Assembly (NCBI GenBank): GCA_003024985.2
Contig: PXIH01S0024662.1
Origin: Euperipatoides rowelli
Lineage: Eukaryota > Onychophora > Udeonychophora > Euonychophora > Peripatopsidae
DNA length: 12,236 nt
Reading direction: 5' to 3' (one strand)
Shown here: positions 1-9,111 of the stretch, piece by piece
How the letters are laid out: each line of letters begins with the position of its first letter
How positions within the stretch are numbered: the first letter of the stretch is position 1
Made by a program: the position numbers and the translations under genes
Notes under the pieces: model-generated
The model's database searches: none
Told to the model about the DNA's origin: nothing
What the model saw: only the letters and a program-made list of their open reading frames with translations

Positions 1-80
1 ATAGTAATTTAATGGTAAATAAAATTAAAAATATGTACAGTATATAATAGTAATTTAATGGTTCATTTAAATAAACTTGT

Positions 81-314
81 TCAAGTATCCACATTGGGTT
101 GGTCAAGTATCCCCACCCTGGGGGATACTTGATCATATTGCATATATCACAAAAATCGTTAATTTTTTTTAAAAAAATGTACAGCCATGCTTTTTGTTTT
201 TGGTCATATGAAAGAGTAAAGTGCAATATTTCCAACGGTCTCATCAGCAAATTTGTATGTCTAAGCAAAAAAATTTTTTTAAATAAACAGCAAAAACATG
301 TTCAAGTATCCCCC
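81..314. repeat. cluster of tcaagtatcccc repeats with a local palindrome
   Basis: The word tcaagtatcc occurs at 81-90, 103-114 (as tcaagtatcccc) and 302-313. An inverted copy, ggggatacttga, sits at 121-132, so 103-132 forms a 12-bp stem around a 6-base loop. The outer copies at 81 and 302 are in the same orientation. This could be the edge of a small non-autonomous element downstream of TPRKB. No coding capacity is evident in 1-459. Confidence 0.45.
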
Positions 315-376
315 TCTCCCCTACTGTACACATTATATATTTTAAGTTAGAACTGAATAATTATTGTAAAATGTCC

Positions 377-382
377 TTTAAT
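377..382 (-). promoter_or_regulatory. candidate polyadenylation hexamer ATTAAA for TPRKB
   Basis: An ATTAAA variant signal on the minus strand lies about 78 bases past the TAG stop. The region is so AT-rich that such a word is expected by chance, so only transcript data could confirm it. No AATAAA closer to the stop was seen. Confidence 0.25.
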
Positions 383-459
383 TTTGATATAGAAGATAAT
401 TTTACAAATGTTTTCAATTTAAACATTAAATCTTAAAAATCCATGTATGTTGCAAGAAA

Positions 460-552
460 CTATTTTATTTTAATTTCTTTTGCTGCTATTCTGGATACTA
501 TACTATCTAGAAGAGTTCCTGTTTCCAATTCTTGTTCTTCAATATCATAAGC
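460..552 (-). CDS. TPRKB: TPRKB terminal coding exon
   Basis: Thirty codons plus TAG. It begins AYDIEEQELETGTLLDSIVS and ends RIAAKEIKIK. The GTLLDSIVSRIAAKE helix matches GTLLDAIICRMSTKD at the vertebrate C-terminus. In Cgi121 proteins the C-terminal helix contributes to Bud32 binding (established knowledge, not seen here). The acceptor is TTATTTTCAG|GCTTAT. The stop lies within a few residues of the vertebrate end, so the C-terminus looks complete. Confidence 0.9.
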   Translation of the reverse strand, partial: AYDIEEQELETGTLLDSIVSRIAAKEIKIK

Positions 553-3500
553 CTGAAAATAAATAAAAGAATTAGAATTATGCTGTATTAAATTCAGAAT
601 TTTTTTTACTGTACATAATACAGTATATTATATTTATAAAAATTCTTAACTTTCTACTATTTACATCAGATTTAAATTCAAAGTACTATATAATGGCAAT
701 TGTGGATGAGTTATTTATTGTTTGAAAGCTGGGATGGTTAAATATTACTATAAATTCTAATCTAATTTAAACTTGAGAAAACACTGGACTGACTAGAGCA
801 TTATAGATTTGAAGTGTTTTGAAAAATTAAAGTTTCTACAGTATAAAAGGATTTTGAATAAAAAAGATTTAATTTATTATCAATGTACAAAGTGTCTTCT
901 GCAGAAGCTTAAGACAATAAAGTAAATAAGTGAAATATACAATATATCTTATATAAGGTTACTCTTACAGTATAAGATATGGAATGAGAAAGTGTATGTG
1001 TATATGTTTTGTAATGTGCTTTTCAGCTTCCCTGTTTCTCTTTTAATCCATGCCTTGGCCAAAAATTCCACAGTTTTTAATGAACATGTCGATGTTATAA
1101 TTTATCAACCCAAGATAAAATGCTACTAATTCTCTATCAGTTACTTCTGTAATTACAGGCATCCAGTTATTTTCCCTTTTCGTATTGAAATAACAAATAA
1201 TCTTCAATGAATTAGTCTTATGAATAGTTGAATAGAAATTGTAAGCAGAGTAAAGTGATCTTGCTCTGTTTGGAAACAAGCTTTTTCTTTAATAACTTAA
1301 AATAAACAAGTTGAGAAGCAGTTTAACATATGATTATTTATTTGTGATATTAAAGCTATGGCTTCACAACAATAGGGCAATATGTTCTATTAGTTGGGAT
1401 CAGAAGTAGGAATTGAGGGAGGGGGAAGCTGTCTATAAATATCACACTTTTTTATGATTTTGCACATAGACAACATTCATAAAGTGACACCTTTTCTATT
1501 CCCCTTTGTCTTGTCACATCATACCAAATAATTAAAAAAAATGTACGGTAATTATAACTAGAACAAATCACAAAATAAAAATGCCAAATTTTTTAACATT
1601 CATGAAAACTTAAATTACTAAAAAATGAACTAAATATTTGCAAATAGTGGGTGATAATTTTTTAAAAGTTGATGTCAAATATTGATGAATACCCCTCCCA
1701 TCACAACTTGACACAATTTTACAAACCCCCCAATCAAAGCCTGAAATTTACAGGATTTATATTTCATGTGAACGGTTGGAGAGTTTGAAGTACGTACATG
1801 TTTTTGAGAAGTATCTTTGAATTATTTAATACAGTTCCGTAGTTACTTTTATTTATTTATAAAATAATTATTATTAGACTTTGATTTATTAGATGATTAT
1901 AAATTTTTAATTTCTATTTATATTTAATTTATATAAAATAGAACTTTAACTTTTGATAGTGTTAAGCGTTTATTCGTAGTACAGTGGTAAGAACTTATTT
2001 TATTTTTAATCATTTTGATTTGATCTTAAATTATGACCAGACAGAAATTGTAGACATAACCTTATGGTTCTAATATTTGACGAGGAAAGAAAAATAAATT
2101 GTTTGGTCTCTCAGTTGAATTACAAATTATGTGACTCATGATGAAATTCACTTGCATTAAAAATTCCAATTTCGTTTCTGCTCACTGGCATACTCTTTTA
2201 AAAGACCGCCGACATATTATCCGCTTATGAAGAATAAGGAAATACAAATGAAATATTGTAGTGAATTTATAGTTTATTATACATAGATTCGCTCATGCTG
2301 TTTTGTGTATTCGTTATTTTCTTAATGCAGCGTTTGTTATTTTATTGCAAATGTCGTGTTAATGTGATCTGATCAAACACGGATTGTAAACATTGTGCAA
2401 GACATTGACTCTCCTTAAACATGCAAATTAATAATTTATTCATGTCTTTATTTTTGCATGTGCGCAAACTATTCGCTATTTAAAGATCACTGCATACATG
2501 CTTCTATGTCTCACACAGTTGAAATGACATTCGTCATTCCAGTGAATTTTCTATGTATTTAATTNTGTAGCTTAGCTGGATAATCTAGATGCCAATCCAA
2601 GGAATGTGTACCACCCCACTGGTACTTGTTACAACATTGTTAATTTTAGGACTTTTTGGTTACATTATTTTGTATGACAGCGAGTTGCTTCTTTGTATTA
2701 TTTATTCACATTCTAATCTAATAAACAGATTTAACTTTAAGCTCCCCCTACCTTCATTTCTTTATTTTACCAACTAGAAGTTCACTATATATTCTCAACC
2801 ATTAATAGCTGATTTGCTATACTATTAATAATTTTGTTTGTAAGTAAATGTAATATTATTAATGAAATGATAGAATTAAAAAAAAAAAAGTAAACCTCAC
2901 CTTCTTTATCTCTTCAATATTAGCCAATGCAGTTAATTCACTTAATTCAACAGACTGTCCCACTACAGTGGTCTGAAATTTTGTTAATTTTTCATCATTC
3001 TCATCATTGAGGAGAACAAGAAGAAAAGAACTATGGTTATCTCCAATACCAAACTTCTTTAAAGACTCTGCAATCTAAAACAATCAAAGTATCATTCTGA
3101 AATTAGTGCTGTGCAAACAGCATTTTTTTTTCTAGCTAGAATTGAGAATATTTTAAAGCTATATAAAAGTTTTATGAAAATTTTTACCAACAGTAGTTAT
3201 ACCTGTGGATTTTTTAGATTACCTTATTTAATTCAATTTATTTACAAGGTTGTTTATTTATTTTTGTAAACAAGTCAGTTACTGCATATAGTTTCTGAAA
3301 ATCATTTATTCAATAGTAATGTTCTGCTTTAAGATTAGTAGGCTATACTAATTAATTTAATTGCAGTAATTTATATAACTTAGAATGCCGATTAAGTGTA
3401 CATGCACACTTAACATTCTTTCAGGGGAAGGGGGTATTATTGTTCAGCGCCATTCCGATGAATCTAAGATTTACCACAATTCACTGCAAAACTGCCAAGA

Positions 3501-6411
3501 GACATTTGTTTGGCTAGAATTAGAACTTTTTAAAGGCTGTTTTTCCAAACGGAGACCTTACAGTTTTTGAGTTACATGGAAACACTATCCTGAAACTTAC
3601 ATGAGGTAAGTCATGTACATAATTTTTTTGTTGTAGTTAAGAGATATTACACTTAAATTTTTATGTTCAATTGTTTTTTTTATTATCTTATTATTCCAAT
3701 TTTATCATTCAAAATTGATTTTTTTTTTAATTCCTATGTTCCTTAAATAAGAAAGCTATTTATGTTCCCATTTTTATTTCATTTTTTTTTATTTTTGTGT
3801 ATTCATAAAAGTATATTTCAAAAATAGTATTAACTTTCGATATCATCATACTCGGTAATGTTAATAGAGTAAAAATATGAGAACGCTAGGTCAATGATTG
3901 TTTATTCATTGAAAATAATTATATTTCTTATTTTATTCCTTAATAAACCCAAACAATTAATATTATACTAAACAGTTTTCCTCAAATTTTTTTTTATTTT
4001 CTTATTGAATTCATATTGTGCGTTAAAACTTAAAAACTTGTTTTATTCAATCCAAATTCGCTTTAGTTTAAATTCATCCTGAAAACGAGGCAGATAGAGG
4101 CCCGGTAGGCGGTTTTACTCTTTGAAGATTGCTGAAGTATCCATTTGACCTTTGGATTCAAGGCCTTGCTAACCCTGTCATTGCCAGAACAATCCTGGAC
4201 ATTCTTTTTTTTTAATTATATGAGGGCTCGAAATAACTCGCATTCACAGCATTTGCAGCGAGTTAGGAGACAATGGCCTCGAGCTAAAAAGCCACTCAAA
4301 GCATTTTTTTGCCGCAGCCTAACTTTCATATACTATATATGTATACTGCAGCAAAAACTATACATAGCCTACTACTATGTACAGTATTACATACTGTATA
4401 CTACTGTAGTAGCTATATAATACAGTCCCATATCTGTACTGTATATCTTTGAAATTTAATGTTTCATTTTTCCAGAAATTTTGAAATCCTCAAACCTAGT
4501 TGCCTATAGAAAGTTAGATCTGCCCCTGCTCTCATTGATGTTTTCAGCAGTTAACTCTAAGTATGACCTTATTTAGCATTGTGTTTAACACATAAGGTGC
4601 TTACAAAACTATAGCTAAATTAACTAACAACAAATATAGGCTAAATAGCTAGTTTAATAGTGCCACTATAGTATTTGTTAATTCAGATAAACTAGTCTAC
4701 ATAACCGCCATGAGCTGTATTTAAATTGCCATGAAAAACTATCCTCAAAGCAAAATTTACTGTGAGGTTTAAATTCCTATTTCATTATTGTTATACTTTT
4801 TTTTTTTCAGCGCTATTACCTAAATAGGCACACTGCTTTCTCTATACAAATACAAATGTGTCGGACAACAACAGACTATAGTCCAGCGAGGTTATCACAA
4901 CATAAACTAAATTAAACTACAAAGATAAAAACTACTGTCCTTGTGAGGAATAGATTAGACACACCTTGCTGATTAAGTGAGTCTATATGGGATGTTGATT
5001 TACTCCCGGTTAGAAGCTGTGGTTGGACAAGCATAACTAATCGAACTTGCCTTTCTTCATAAGAAGTAGAGTTTGTGCAGATCCTAGTTCCACTAAGCCG
5101 CCAACCTGTGGTTAATCCATAGGCTACCTGCACCTGGTGTGGATCTACATTCTCTCTAGCATAAATTAAAACCTACACTTAACATAAAATATACACCTTA
5201 AGCCCAAAAATAAAGTTTCTATAACACCATCTGTCTTATAAATACACAAGAGCTATCTATGTTATATCTATTCCTATTAAATGAATTTTTATTTATGTAT
5301 CTAGGTGTTTATAAGGTCTGTGCTTTATCATCTTAGAATACTTTATATCATATAATTTCCGACATATGCAATACGACGAAACACAGTTATTAAAATCTTG
5401 TTGAGCTTCACTGGTAACATTTTTTGGAAATTCCATCAGGTTGGTTGATGTTTTCCATATAGTGCATTAATGTGTGTGTGTGTGTGTGTGTGTATGTGCT
5501 GGGTTGCATACAAGTAAATGAGCATGTATTCTAAAACATTAGTAGTTTTTTTTTTTCATTTTTAGGCCTACATAATTTTCTTTTCATAAAAAATATAAAA
5601 GGCCATGGACCATGTGTTGTCAAAACTAATGATGATGTGATCTCAAATTGTTCAATACAGCATAGTGTAAACCTACTTTAGAAAAAATGGATATTAAAAT
5701 ATAAGGTACTTTGTTTTAAGTTAAGTTATATTTTATTTATTATTTTAGTAATGAAAAGAAATGTAAATTGGAAATTAAAGCAAAATACAAAATACTTAAA
5801 AATGAATATTAAATAAATATTTTAAATACCGTACAAAATATTTTGACAAAGTACTCAGCTCTGTATTTTTAGTTGTACTAATACTATATCATGAAAATAA
5901 GATTGTTTTTTAGAGGCCTATGTTTAAAATTTTTAAACATTATATTCATGAATTACAGTAGCCTATATTTAATTGCTGCTAACAATATACCGTACCGTAT
6001 ATCATATATCAATTATCAATACTGAAGAACACTAAATAAGCCCAAAAATATTTCAGAATATTTTTCATCAACTTAACATTAGAATAAAAAAATATTTTTT
6101 TTTTTTGTTTAAAGATTTTAGAAGCAAAATATAAAGATTTATGAAAAATAAATACATTATAAATTTATAGTAAAATCCCAATAAATTTATTTTAATAAGT
6201 CAATTCAAATTCTAAATTTGAATAAAATATTATTTTAATGCAGATACAATAGTATTTATGCAATGTTAAAAATTCAAAGAAGGCTTACTCGTTTTGTAAT
6301 TGACATGCTATAAATAATTTCTGTGTAAATATTTCTCGTGTGGAGTTTGTTGTGCTTCTGGTAATGAACGGCTTTATTGACAGCCACTAAAACTTGAAAT
6401 GGCTCCAGTAC
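460..6411 (-). CDS. TPRKB: TPRKB/Cgi121-like KEOPS subunit, three visible exons, 5' end missing
   Basis: The spliced coding sequence is complement(6289-6411), complement(2901-3074), complement(460-552), all joined in phase 0, giving 41 + 58 + 30 = 129 residues and a TAG stop. It follows vertebrate TPRKB from the EPFQVLVAVNKAVH block through ESLKKFGIGD to GTLLDSIVSRIAAKE. The family is about 175 residues long, so about 45-50 N-terminal residues are absent from what I can see. Known of the family: TPRKB/Cgi121 is the small KEOPS subunit that binds the Bud32/TP53RK kinase and supports t6A formation at position 37 of ANN-decoding tRNAs. Introns are 2348 and 3214 bp. No stop or frameshift interrupts the three exons and the splice sites are canonical, so I infer a working gene and not a processed copy. 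No start codon or promoter could be placed. Confidence 0.88.
553..2900 (-). other. TPRKB intron, 2348 bp
   Basis: GT-AG intron between the two last visible exons. Apart from the open stretch at 1043-1279 it holds AT-rich sequence with short homopolymers. The part around 2190-2480 contains more CpG words than its surroundings and an ATGCAAAT octamer near 2422, but I see no coherent promoter. An N at 2565 marks one unresolved base. The short open frame at 2589-2777 has no recognisable similarity and looks like chance. Confidence 0.75.
1043..1279 (-). pseudogene. possible piggyBac-like transposase fragment inside a TPRKB intron
   Basis: An uninterrupted minus-strand frame of about 78 codons, without a clear ATG at its head, ends in TAA. 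The spaced residues TN, then W with P close behind, then VTDRELVAFYLGL, followed by NYNIDMFI, resemble the N-terminal part of the piggyBac (DDE_Tnp_1_7) domain. That domain typically shows TN, W.PVT, EL.AF.GL and then a Trp-containing segment. The Trp segment and all catalytic aspartates are absent, so this could only be a short relic. A pyrimidine-rich tract ending AAACAG just inside the 5' end could act as a splice acceptor, so a cryptic exon is the alternative. I do not recognise it with certainty. Confidence 0.3.
2901..3074 (-). CDS. TPRKB: TPRKB exon encoding the ESLKKFGIGD to IEEIKK region
   Basis: This exon has 58 codons. It opens IAESLKKFGIGDNHSSFLLV, which parallels vertebrate ISEALKKFGIS, a helix leading into a beta strand. 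It continues through an acidic loop (NDENDEKL) and VVGQSVELSELTALANIEEIKK, parallel to the vertebrate segment ending ITEVKK. The acceptor is TTTTAG|ATTGCA and the donor is AAG|GTGAGG, both canonical and phase 0. The acidic loop is the most diverged part, as expected for a surface loop. The KKFG motif, the same intron phase on both sides and the absence of stops make this a secure exon. Confidence 0.9.
3382..3419. repeat. short hairpin within intron
   Basis: agaatg and ttaagtgt pair with acacttaa and cattct around a small loop, with a 4-base bulge (ccga) on the left arm. The stem is about 14 pairs. It is too short for a typical animal pre-miRNA and may be the tip of a decayed element whose GC-richer body runs to about 3600. 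Confidence 0.35.
4080..4330. other. GC-richer intronic patch, origin unknown
   Basis: Base composition rises locally, with words such as gaggcccggtaggcgg, and the stretch around 4225-4320 contains two related gagctc/agcgag-like words. I see no coding similarity, no tRNA-like fold and no TIRs. It is most likely a decayed interspersed repeat, judged only from the contrast with its AT-rich surroundings. Confidence 0.2.
4840..5170 (-). repeat. candidate tRNA-derived SINE
   Basis: This ~330-bp block is distinctly GC-richer than its flanks. Read on the minus strand, GGCTTAGTGG at 5099-5090 resembles a pol III A box, and AAGTTCGATTA at 5048-5038 resembles a B box. They are about 45 bases apart, within the usual tRNA-like range. 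Its low-coordinate end (4846-4896) has a second copy at 11414-11470, showing that part of it is an interspersed repeat. The open frame at 4912-5133 on the same strand has no recognisable product and is probably incidental. Against a SINE: the B box is imperfect and I did not find a target duplication. Confidence 0.35.
5471..5492. repeat. (TG)11 microsatellite
   Basis: Eleven uninterrupted TG dinucleotides, followed by a TATGTG variant. It lies in a TPRKB intron. Confidence 0.95.
6289..6411 (-). CDS. TPRKB: TPRKB exon encoding the central EPFQVLVAVNKAVH region
   Basis: This exon has 41 codons, both borders in phase 0, and starts VLEPFQVLVAVNKAVH. The hydrophobic run EPFQVLVAVNKA is the best-conserved block of the family; vertebrate TPRKB reads DPFQILVAANKAVH here. 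It then runs through HTRNIYTEIIYSMS, equivalent to the vertebrate TEIIFNLS stretch. The acceptor, read on the minus strand, is a long T-rich tract ending CTTAAAG before GTACTGG, and the donor is CGA|GTAAGC. The preceding exon should end with the equivalent of the LINPT stretch. I searched the minus strand from 6412 to 12236 for such a segment by eye and found none, so it is either further upstream than the window or too diverged for me to see. Confidence 0.88.
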
Positions 6412-6794
6412 CTTTAAGGAAAAAAGAAAAAAAAAAACTTAATTTGGGATATAATGTTTTAACAGAGGAAAAAAGTAAAACTAAAAATACACTTACAAAC
6501 TGTCCAATTAATAGATATTTAGAAATCATGCTTTCTTTTTTTAATAAAATTACAAGTTAACTTAACTGTAGACCACACAGTAGCCATTTTCTTAGAAGTT
6601 CAGGCAATATTTAATTAATGCGGAAGTGACCCCTTCCCCTTATAAAATCATCCAGAAAAAATCTAGATGGTCACATATATGAAAGGTGTGAAAAAAAATA
6701 TTTAAAAAAATTCCACCACCCTTACTCCTTCAGCCATGACCTTTTAAAAAAACCTACCTTGCTAACAACTGATAATTTTTCCCATGGTTTATTT

Positions 6795-8450
6795 GCTTCC
6801 TCCTTTAACATCCCACATTTTTATTTTTCTCCATAATGGAAGTATCAAAATATATCATCATCTTTATGGGATCTGGTTAAAGAATGAAAATAGTGGCTGT
6901 CATTCAATGGTGACAATTATATAATTTGGTCAAATTCATCACATTTAGTGGACAATATTTATTTCCTTCAACAACATTCCAAGATTATATATACAAAAAT
7001 CAATAGAATTATTATATATATTTTTAAATATACTGTACTGTTATTTTCATGGGATCTCTTAGGAAGAGAAACCATACACAATTTTTCCTTCCTCGACATA
7101 TTTGAAAAACAAAAATGTGTTTTAGAAGCAGCTAACCTGTGTTTTCAAAATATGCACAAAAATCCATGGGACCTGTTCAATTTTTTTCTTTTTTTTTTAT
7201 AATTTTTTTTACACAGTAAAAACTCAAAATTTCCAAAAACCTATCAACAAAAAAATATATGCTGCTTTCCTCCTAAGAGAACCCATGAACATAACAATGT
7301 ATTCTGACACATATTTAATGTGATTATTGATTACTGCTAATAAAATCTTGGGATGTTTTTGAAGGAAAGAAATATTTCCATTGAAATTGAGAGATGCTGT
7401 ACAGAGAATATTGTTTACTGGTAGTCTATTATTTTATTCCAAATAGAATGCAAATTGATATACTTTTATAGGGTATAATACCTTCATTAATTTTTTAAAA
7501 ACATTTTTTCTTCAATAACATGCTACATGTTTTATTATTATGAAATTAGGCCTACTTTTAATTTAACGACAATATTGACTAGCGTCCGGATACCAGACCT
7601 ACAACTTTAACCAACACTGGCCCTAACTCCAACATGAATATAATATCAAATTAAAGGATCTCTAACCTTAACCACACATTGACCTTAACTTCAACTTAAA
7701 TATTAAAAAAATAAATAAATAAAATAACAGCCAATTGGCTGTTTTTAGACTGGATGACAATGGTAAGTCTGAGATCCAGACACTATAACAATATTGCAGG
7801 ATATTCCCTCCAACATTTTAATATATTGTCTGCTCTCTTCATTCTTCTTTTAAAATTTGAAAATATTTCTTGCCCCAAAAAAAAATTATCTCTGGAAAGA
7901 ATTTTTTTTCAAAAATAGTTTCTTTTTTAAACATTGTATCCTTTTTTTTAATCAATTTTCACTACAATTTTGGACAAAACATGCATTGTATTTTTTAAAT
8001 TTATTTAATAAAAATGAAAAGATCCCATGGATTTTTGTGCATATTTTGAAAATATAGGTTAGCTGCTTTCTGAAACATATTTTGTTTTTCAAATGCATCA
8101 AGGAAGGAGTTGTACCAATTTAAATATAGAAAAAAATAGCATTTTCTGAAACCCTGTAAAGAAATGTTTGTATTCCTCCTGAGAGATCCCATGAAGGTAA
8201 CAGTATTTTTTGAAATCTAGTTCATGGGTCTATTCATTGCTACATATTTAATCTTGGGATGTTTTTTAAGGAAATAAATATTGTGCATTAAATGTTATGC
8301 ATTTAGCAAAATTCTATAATTTTGACAATTAAATGATGATTCTATTTTCATCCTTCAACAAGATCCCATGAAAATTAATTATATTTCAAGATCTGTATTT
8401 AAGACCAGTCTGTAAAAAAAAAAAAAAACTGTGGGATGTTTAAAGAGACG
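6795..8450. repeat. about twelve diverged copies of a ~25-bp TGGGATST motif
   Basis: The motif is roughly TGGGATST, a few bases, then AAGGAnGAAAt. Plus-strand copies are near 6866, 7049, 7165 (short), 7348, 8221 (short), 8254 and 8432. Minus-strand copies are near 6795-6816, 7268-7290, 8017-8030 (short), 8173-8194 and 8348-8370. They lie at the tips of the inverted segments of the foldback element, consistent with binding-site-like subterminal repeats or with growth by duplication of one unit. Confidence 0.5.
7569..7796. mobile_element. small TIR element (MITE-like) in the centre of the foldback element
   Basis: The left end tagcgtccggataccagac (7580-7598) pairs with the right end gtctgagatccagacacta (7767-7785). 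Both are flanked by the identical 9-mer acaatattg at 7569-7577 and 7788-7796. CAATATTG is itself palindromic, so the 9-mer could be a target duplication or part of the TIR. The interior has degenerate AACCTTAACC-type repeats at about 7606-7695 and an 18-bp perfect palindrome at 7726-7743 (aacagccaattggctgtt). There is no coding capacity. The superfamily is not assigned. Confidence 0.55.
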
Positions 8451-8553
8451 TAAAAATTGGACATCAATTCATATATGTGACAACTTAATTTTTTTTTGGA
8501 AGCTTACATGAGGGGATACTTCCACCACCTGCCTGAACTTCTCAGAAAATGAC

Positions 8554-9111
8554 AATAAATAAGCCTAGTGTTTAGCATTATTATCAATATGCGGCAAAAA
8601 GTGTTTAAAATGATTGAAATGTAGCCTCAAAATAAAATAAAATTTATTGTTGGGGGAAGATCCTACACCTTCCTCAAGCTGTTATATTAACTCCTCTGAT
8701 AAATAAAAGCTCCTTTGATTCTTACTGAAGGTGATAAACATTCAAGCTGCCATTGTTTTTTAAAGAAAGTGTCTCAGGTCCTAAACTTTAGAATAAAGAA
8801 GTTGTTTTATAAATGCTCTGGATGATCGTTTAAGAAGACTATTATTTAAAAGTTAATTCATGATATAGAAAAATCAAATTGACTTTACCAACATTTACTA
8901 CCAGGAATATTGGGGGAATTAATGGCATAATTTAAGTTATTCAGATATTAGTGGATAATAAATTCTATCGTAGAATTGATTTACGTTTTTAAATCATTTT
9001 GAATTGATGACCACTAGTTTAATATGATTTAGTACCTAACAAAACAGTAACAATTTTATTTGCAACAATTTACTTTAATAGATCAAATCTTGACCCAATC
9101 ACATTAAGTTA
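8554..9111. other. unremarkable AT-rich spacer
   Basis: No open frame, inverted repeat or recognisable element was found here on either strand. Confidence 0.6.

Larger units (their letters stand above)
3075..6288 (-). other. TPRKB intron, 3214 bp
   Basis: GT-AG intron between the first and second visible exons. It contains the hairpin at 3382-3419, a moderately GC-richer patch at about 4080-4330, the candidate SINE at about 4840-5170 and a TG microsatellite at 5471. The 3385-3570 and 4145-4420 open frames show no protein similarity I recognise. The remaining sequence is low-complexity AT, with poly-T runs at 3719, 4798 and 5549. Confidence 0.75.
6584..8553. mobile_element. composite foldback element with long, imperfect inverted arms
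   Basis: The outer ends pair: 6584-6608 (ccattttcttagaagttcag) with 8530-8553 (cctgaacttctcagaaaatg). Further in, 6797-6930 pairs with about 8310-8460, and 7047-7195 pairs with about 8010-8192. The inner block shares aaacaaaa.atgt and caaaatatgcacaaaaatcc on opposite strands. The apparent open frames at 6948-7202 (+) and 8001-8192 (-) encode similar peptides only because they are inverted copies of one another; no transposase is visible. In addition, 7230-7377 is a direct, not inverted, match to about 8110-8281, so the element has complex internal structure. It is probably a non-autonomous DNA transposon of foldback or MITE type. Exact ends and target duplications are unresolved. Confidence 0.65.

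Noticed and set aside
99-350. 83-codon plus-strand open frame
   Set aside because: Composed of repeat words and poly-A/T runs, with no similarity recognised.
2589-2777. Short hydrophobic plus-strand frame that could be a small membrane protein
   Set aside because: AT-rich intronic DNA readily gives Leu/Ile/Phe-rich frames. There is no supporting context.
6757-6830. Minus-strand stretch MLKEEANKPWEKLSVVSK followed by a good donor (AAG|GTAGGT), considered as the missing TPRKB exon
   Set aside because: It does not resemble the TPRKB N-terminus and lies inside the inverted repeat, with a paralogous copy in the other arm.
7606-7695. AACCTTAACC-type words as an interstitial telomere
   Set aside because: The units are irregular and confined within the small TIR element.
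6948-8192. Two similar predicted peptides sharing NMHKNPWDLF on opposite strands
   Set aside because: They are inverted copies of one repeat. Similarity follows from DNA duplication, extends into non-coding flanks, and there is no start, domain or codon constraint.
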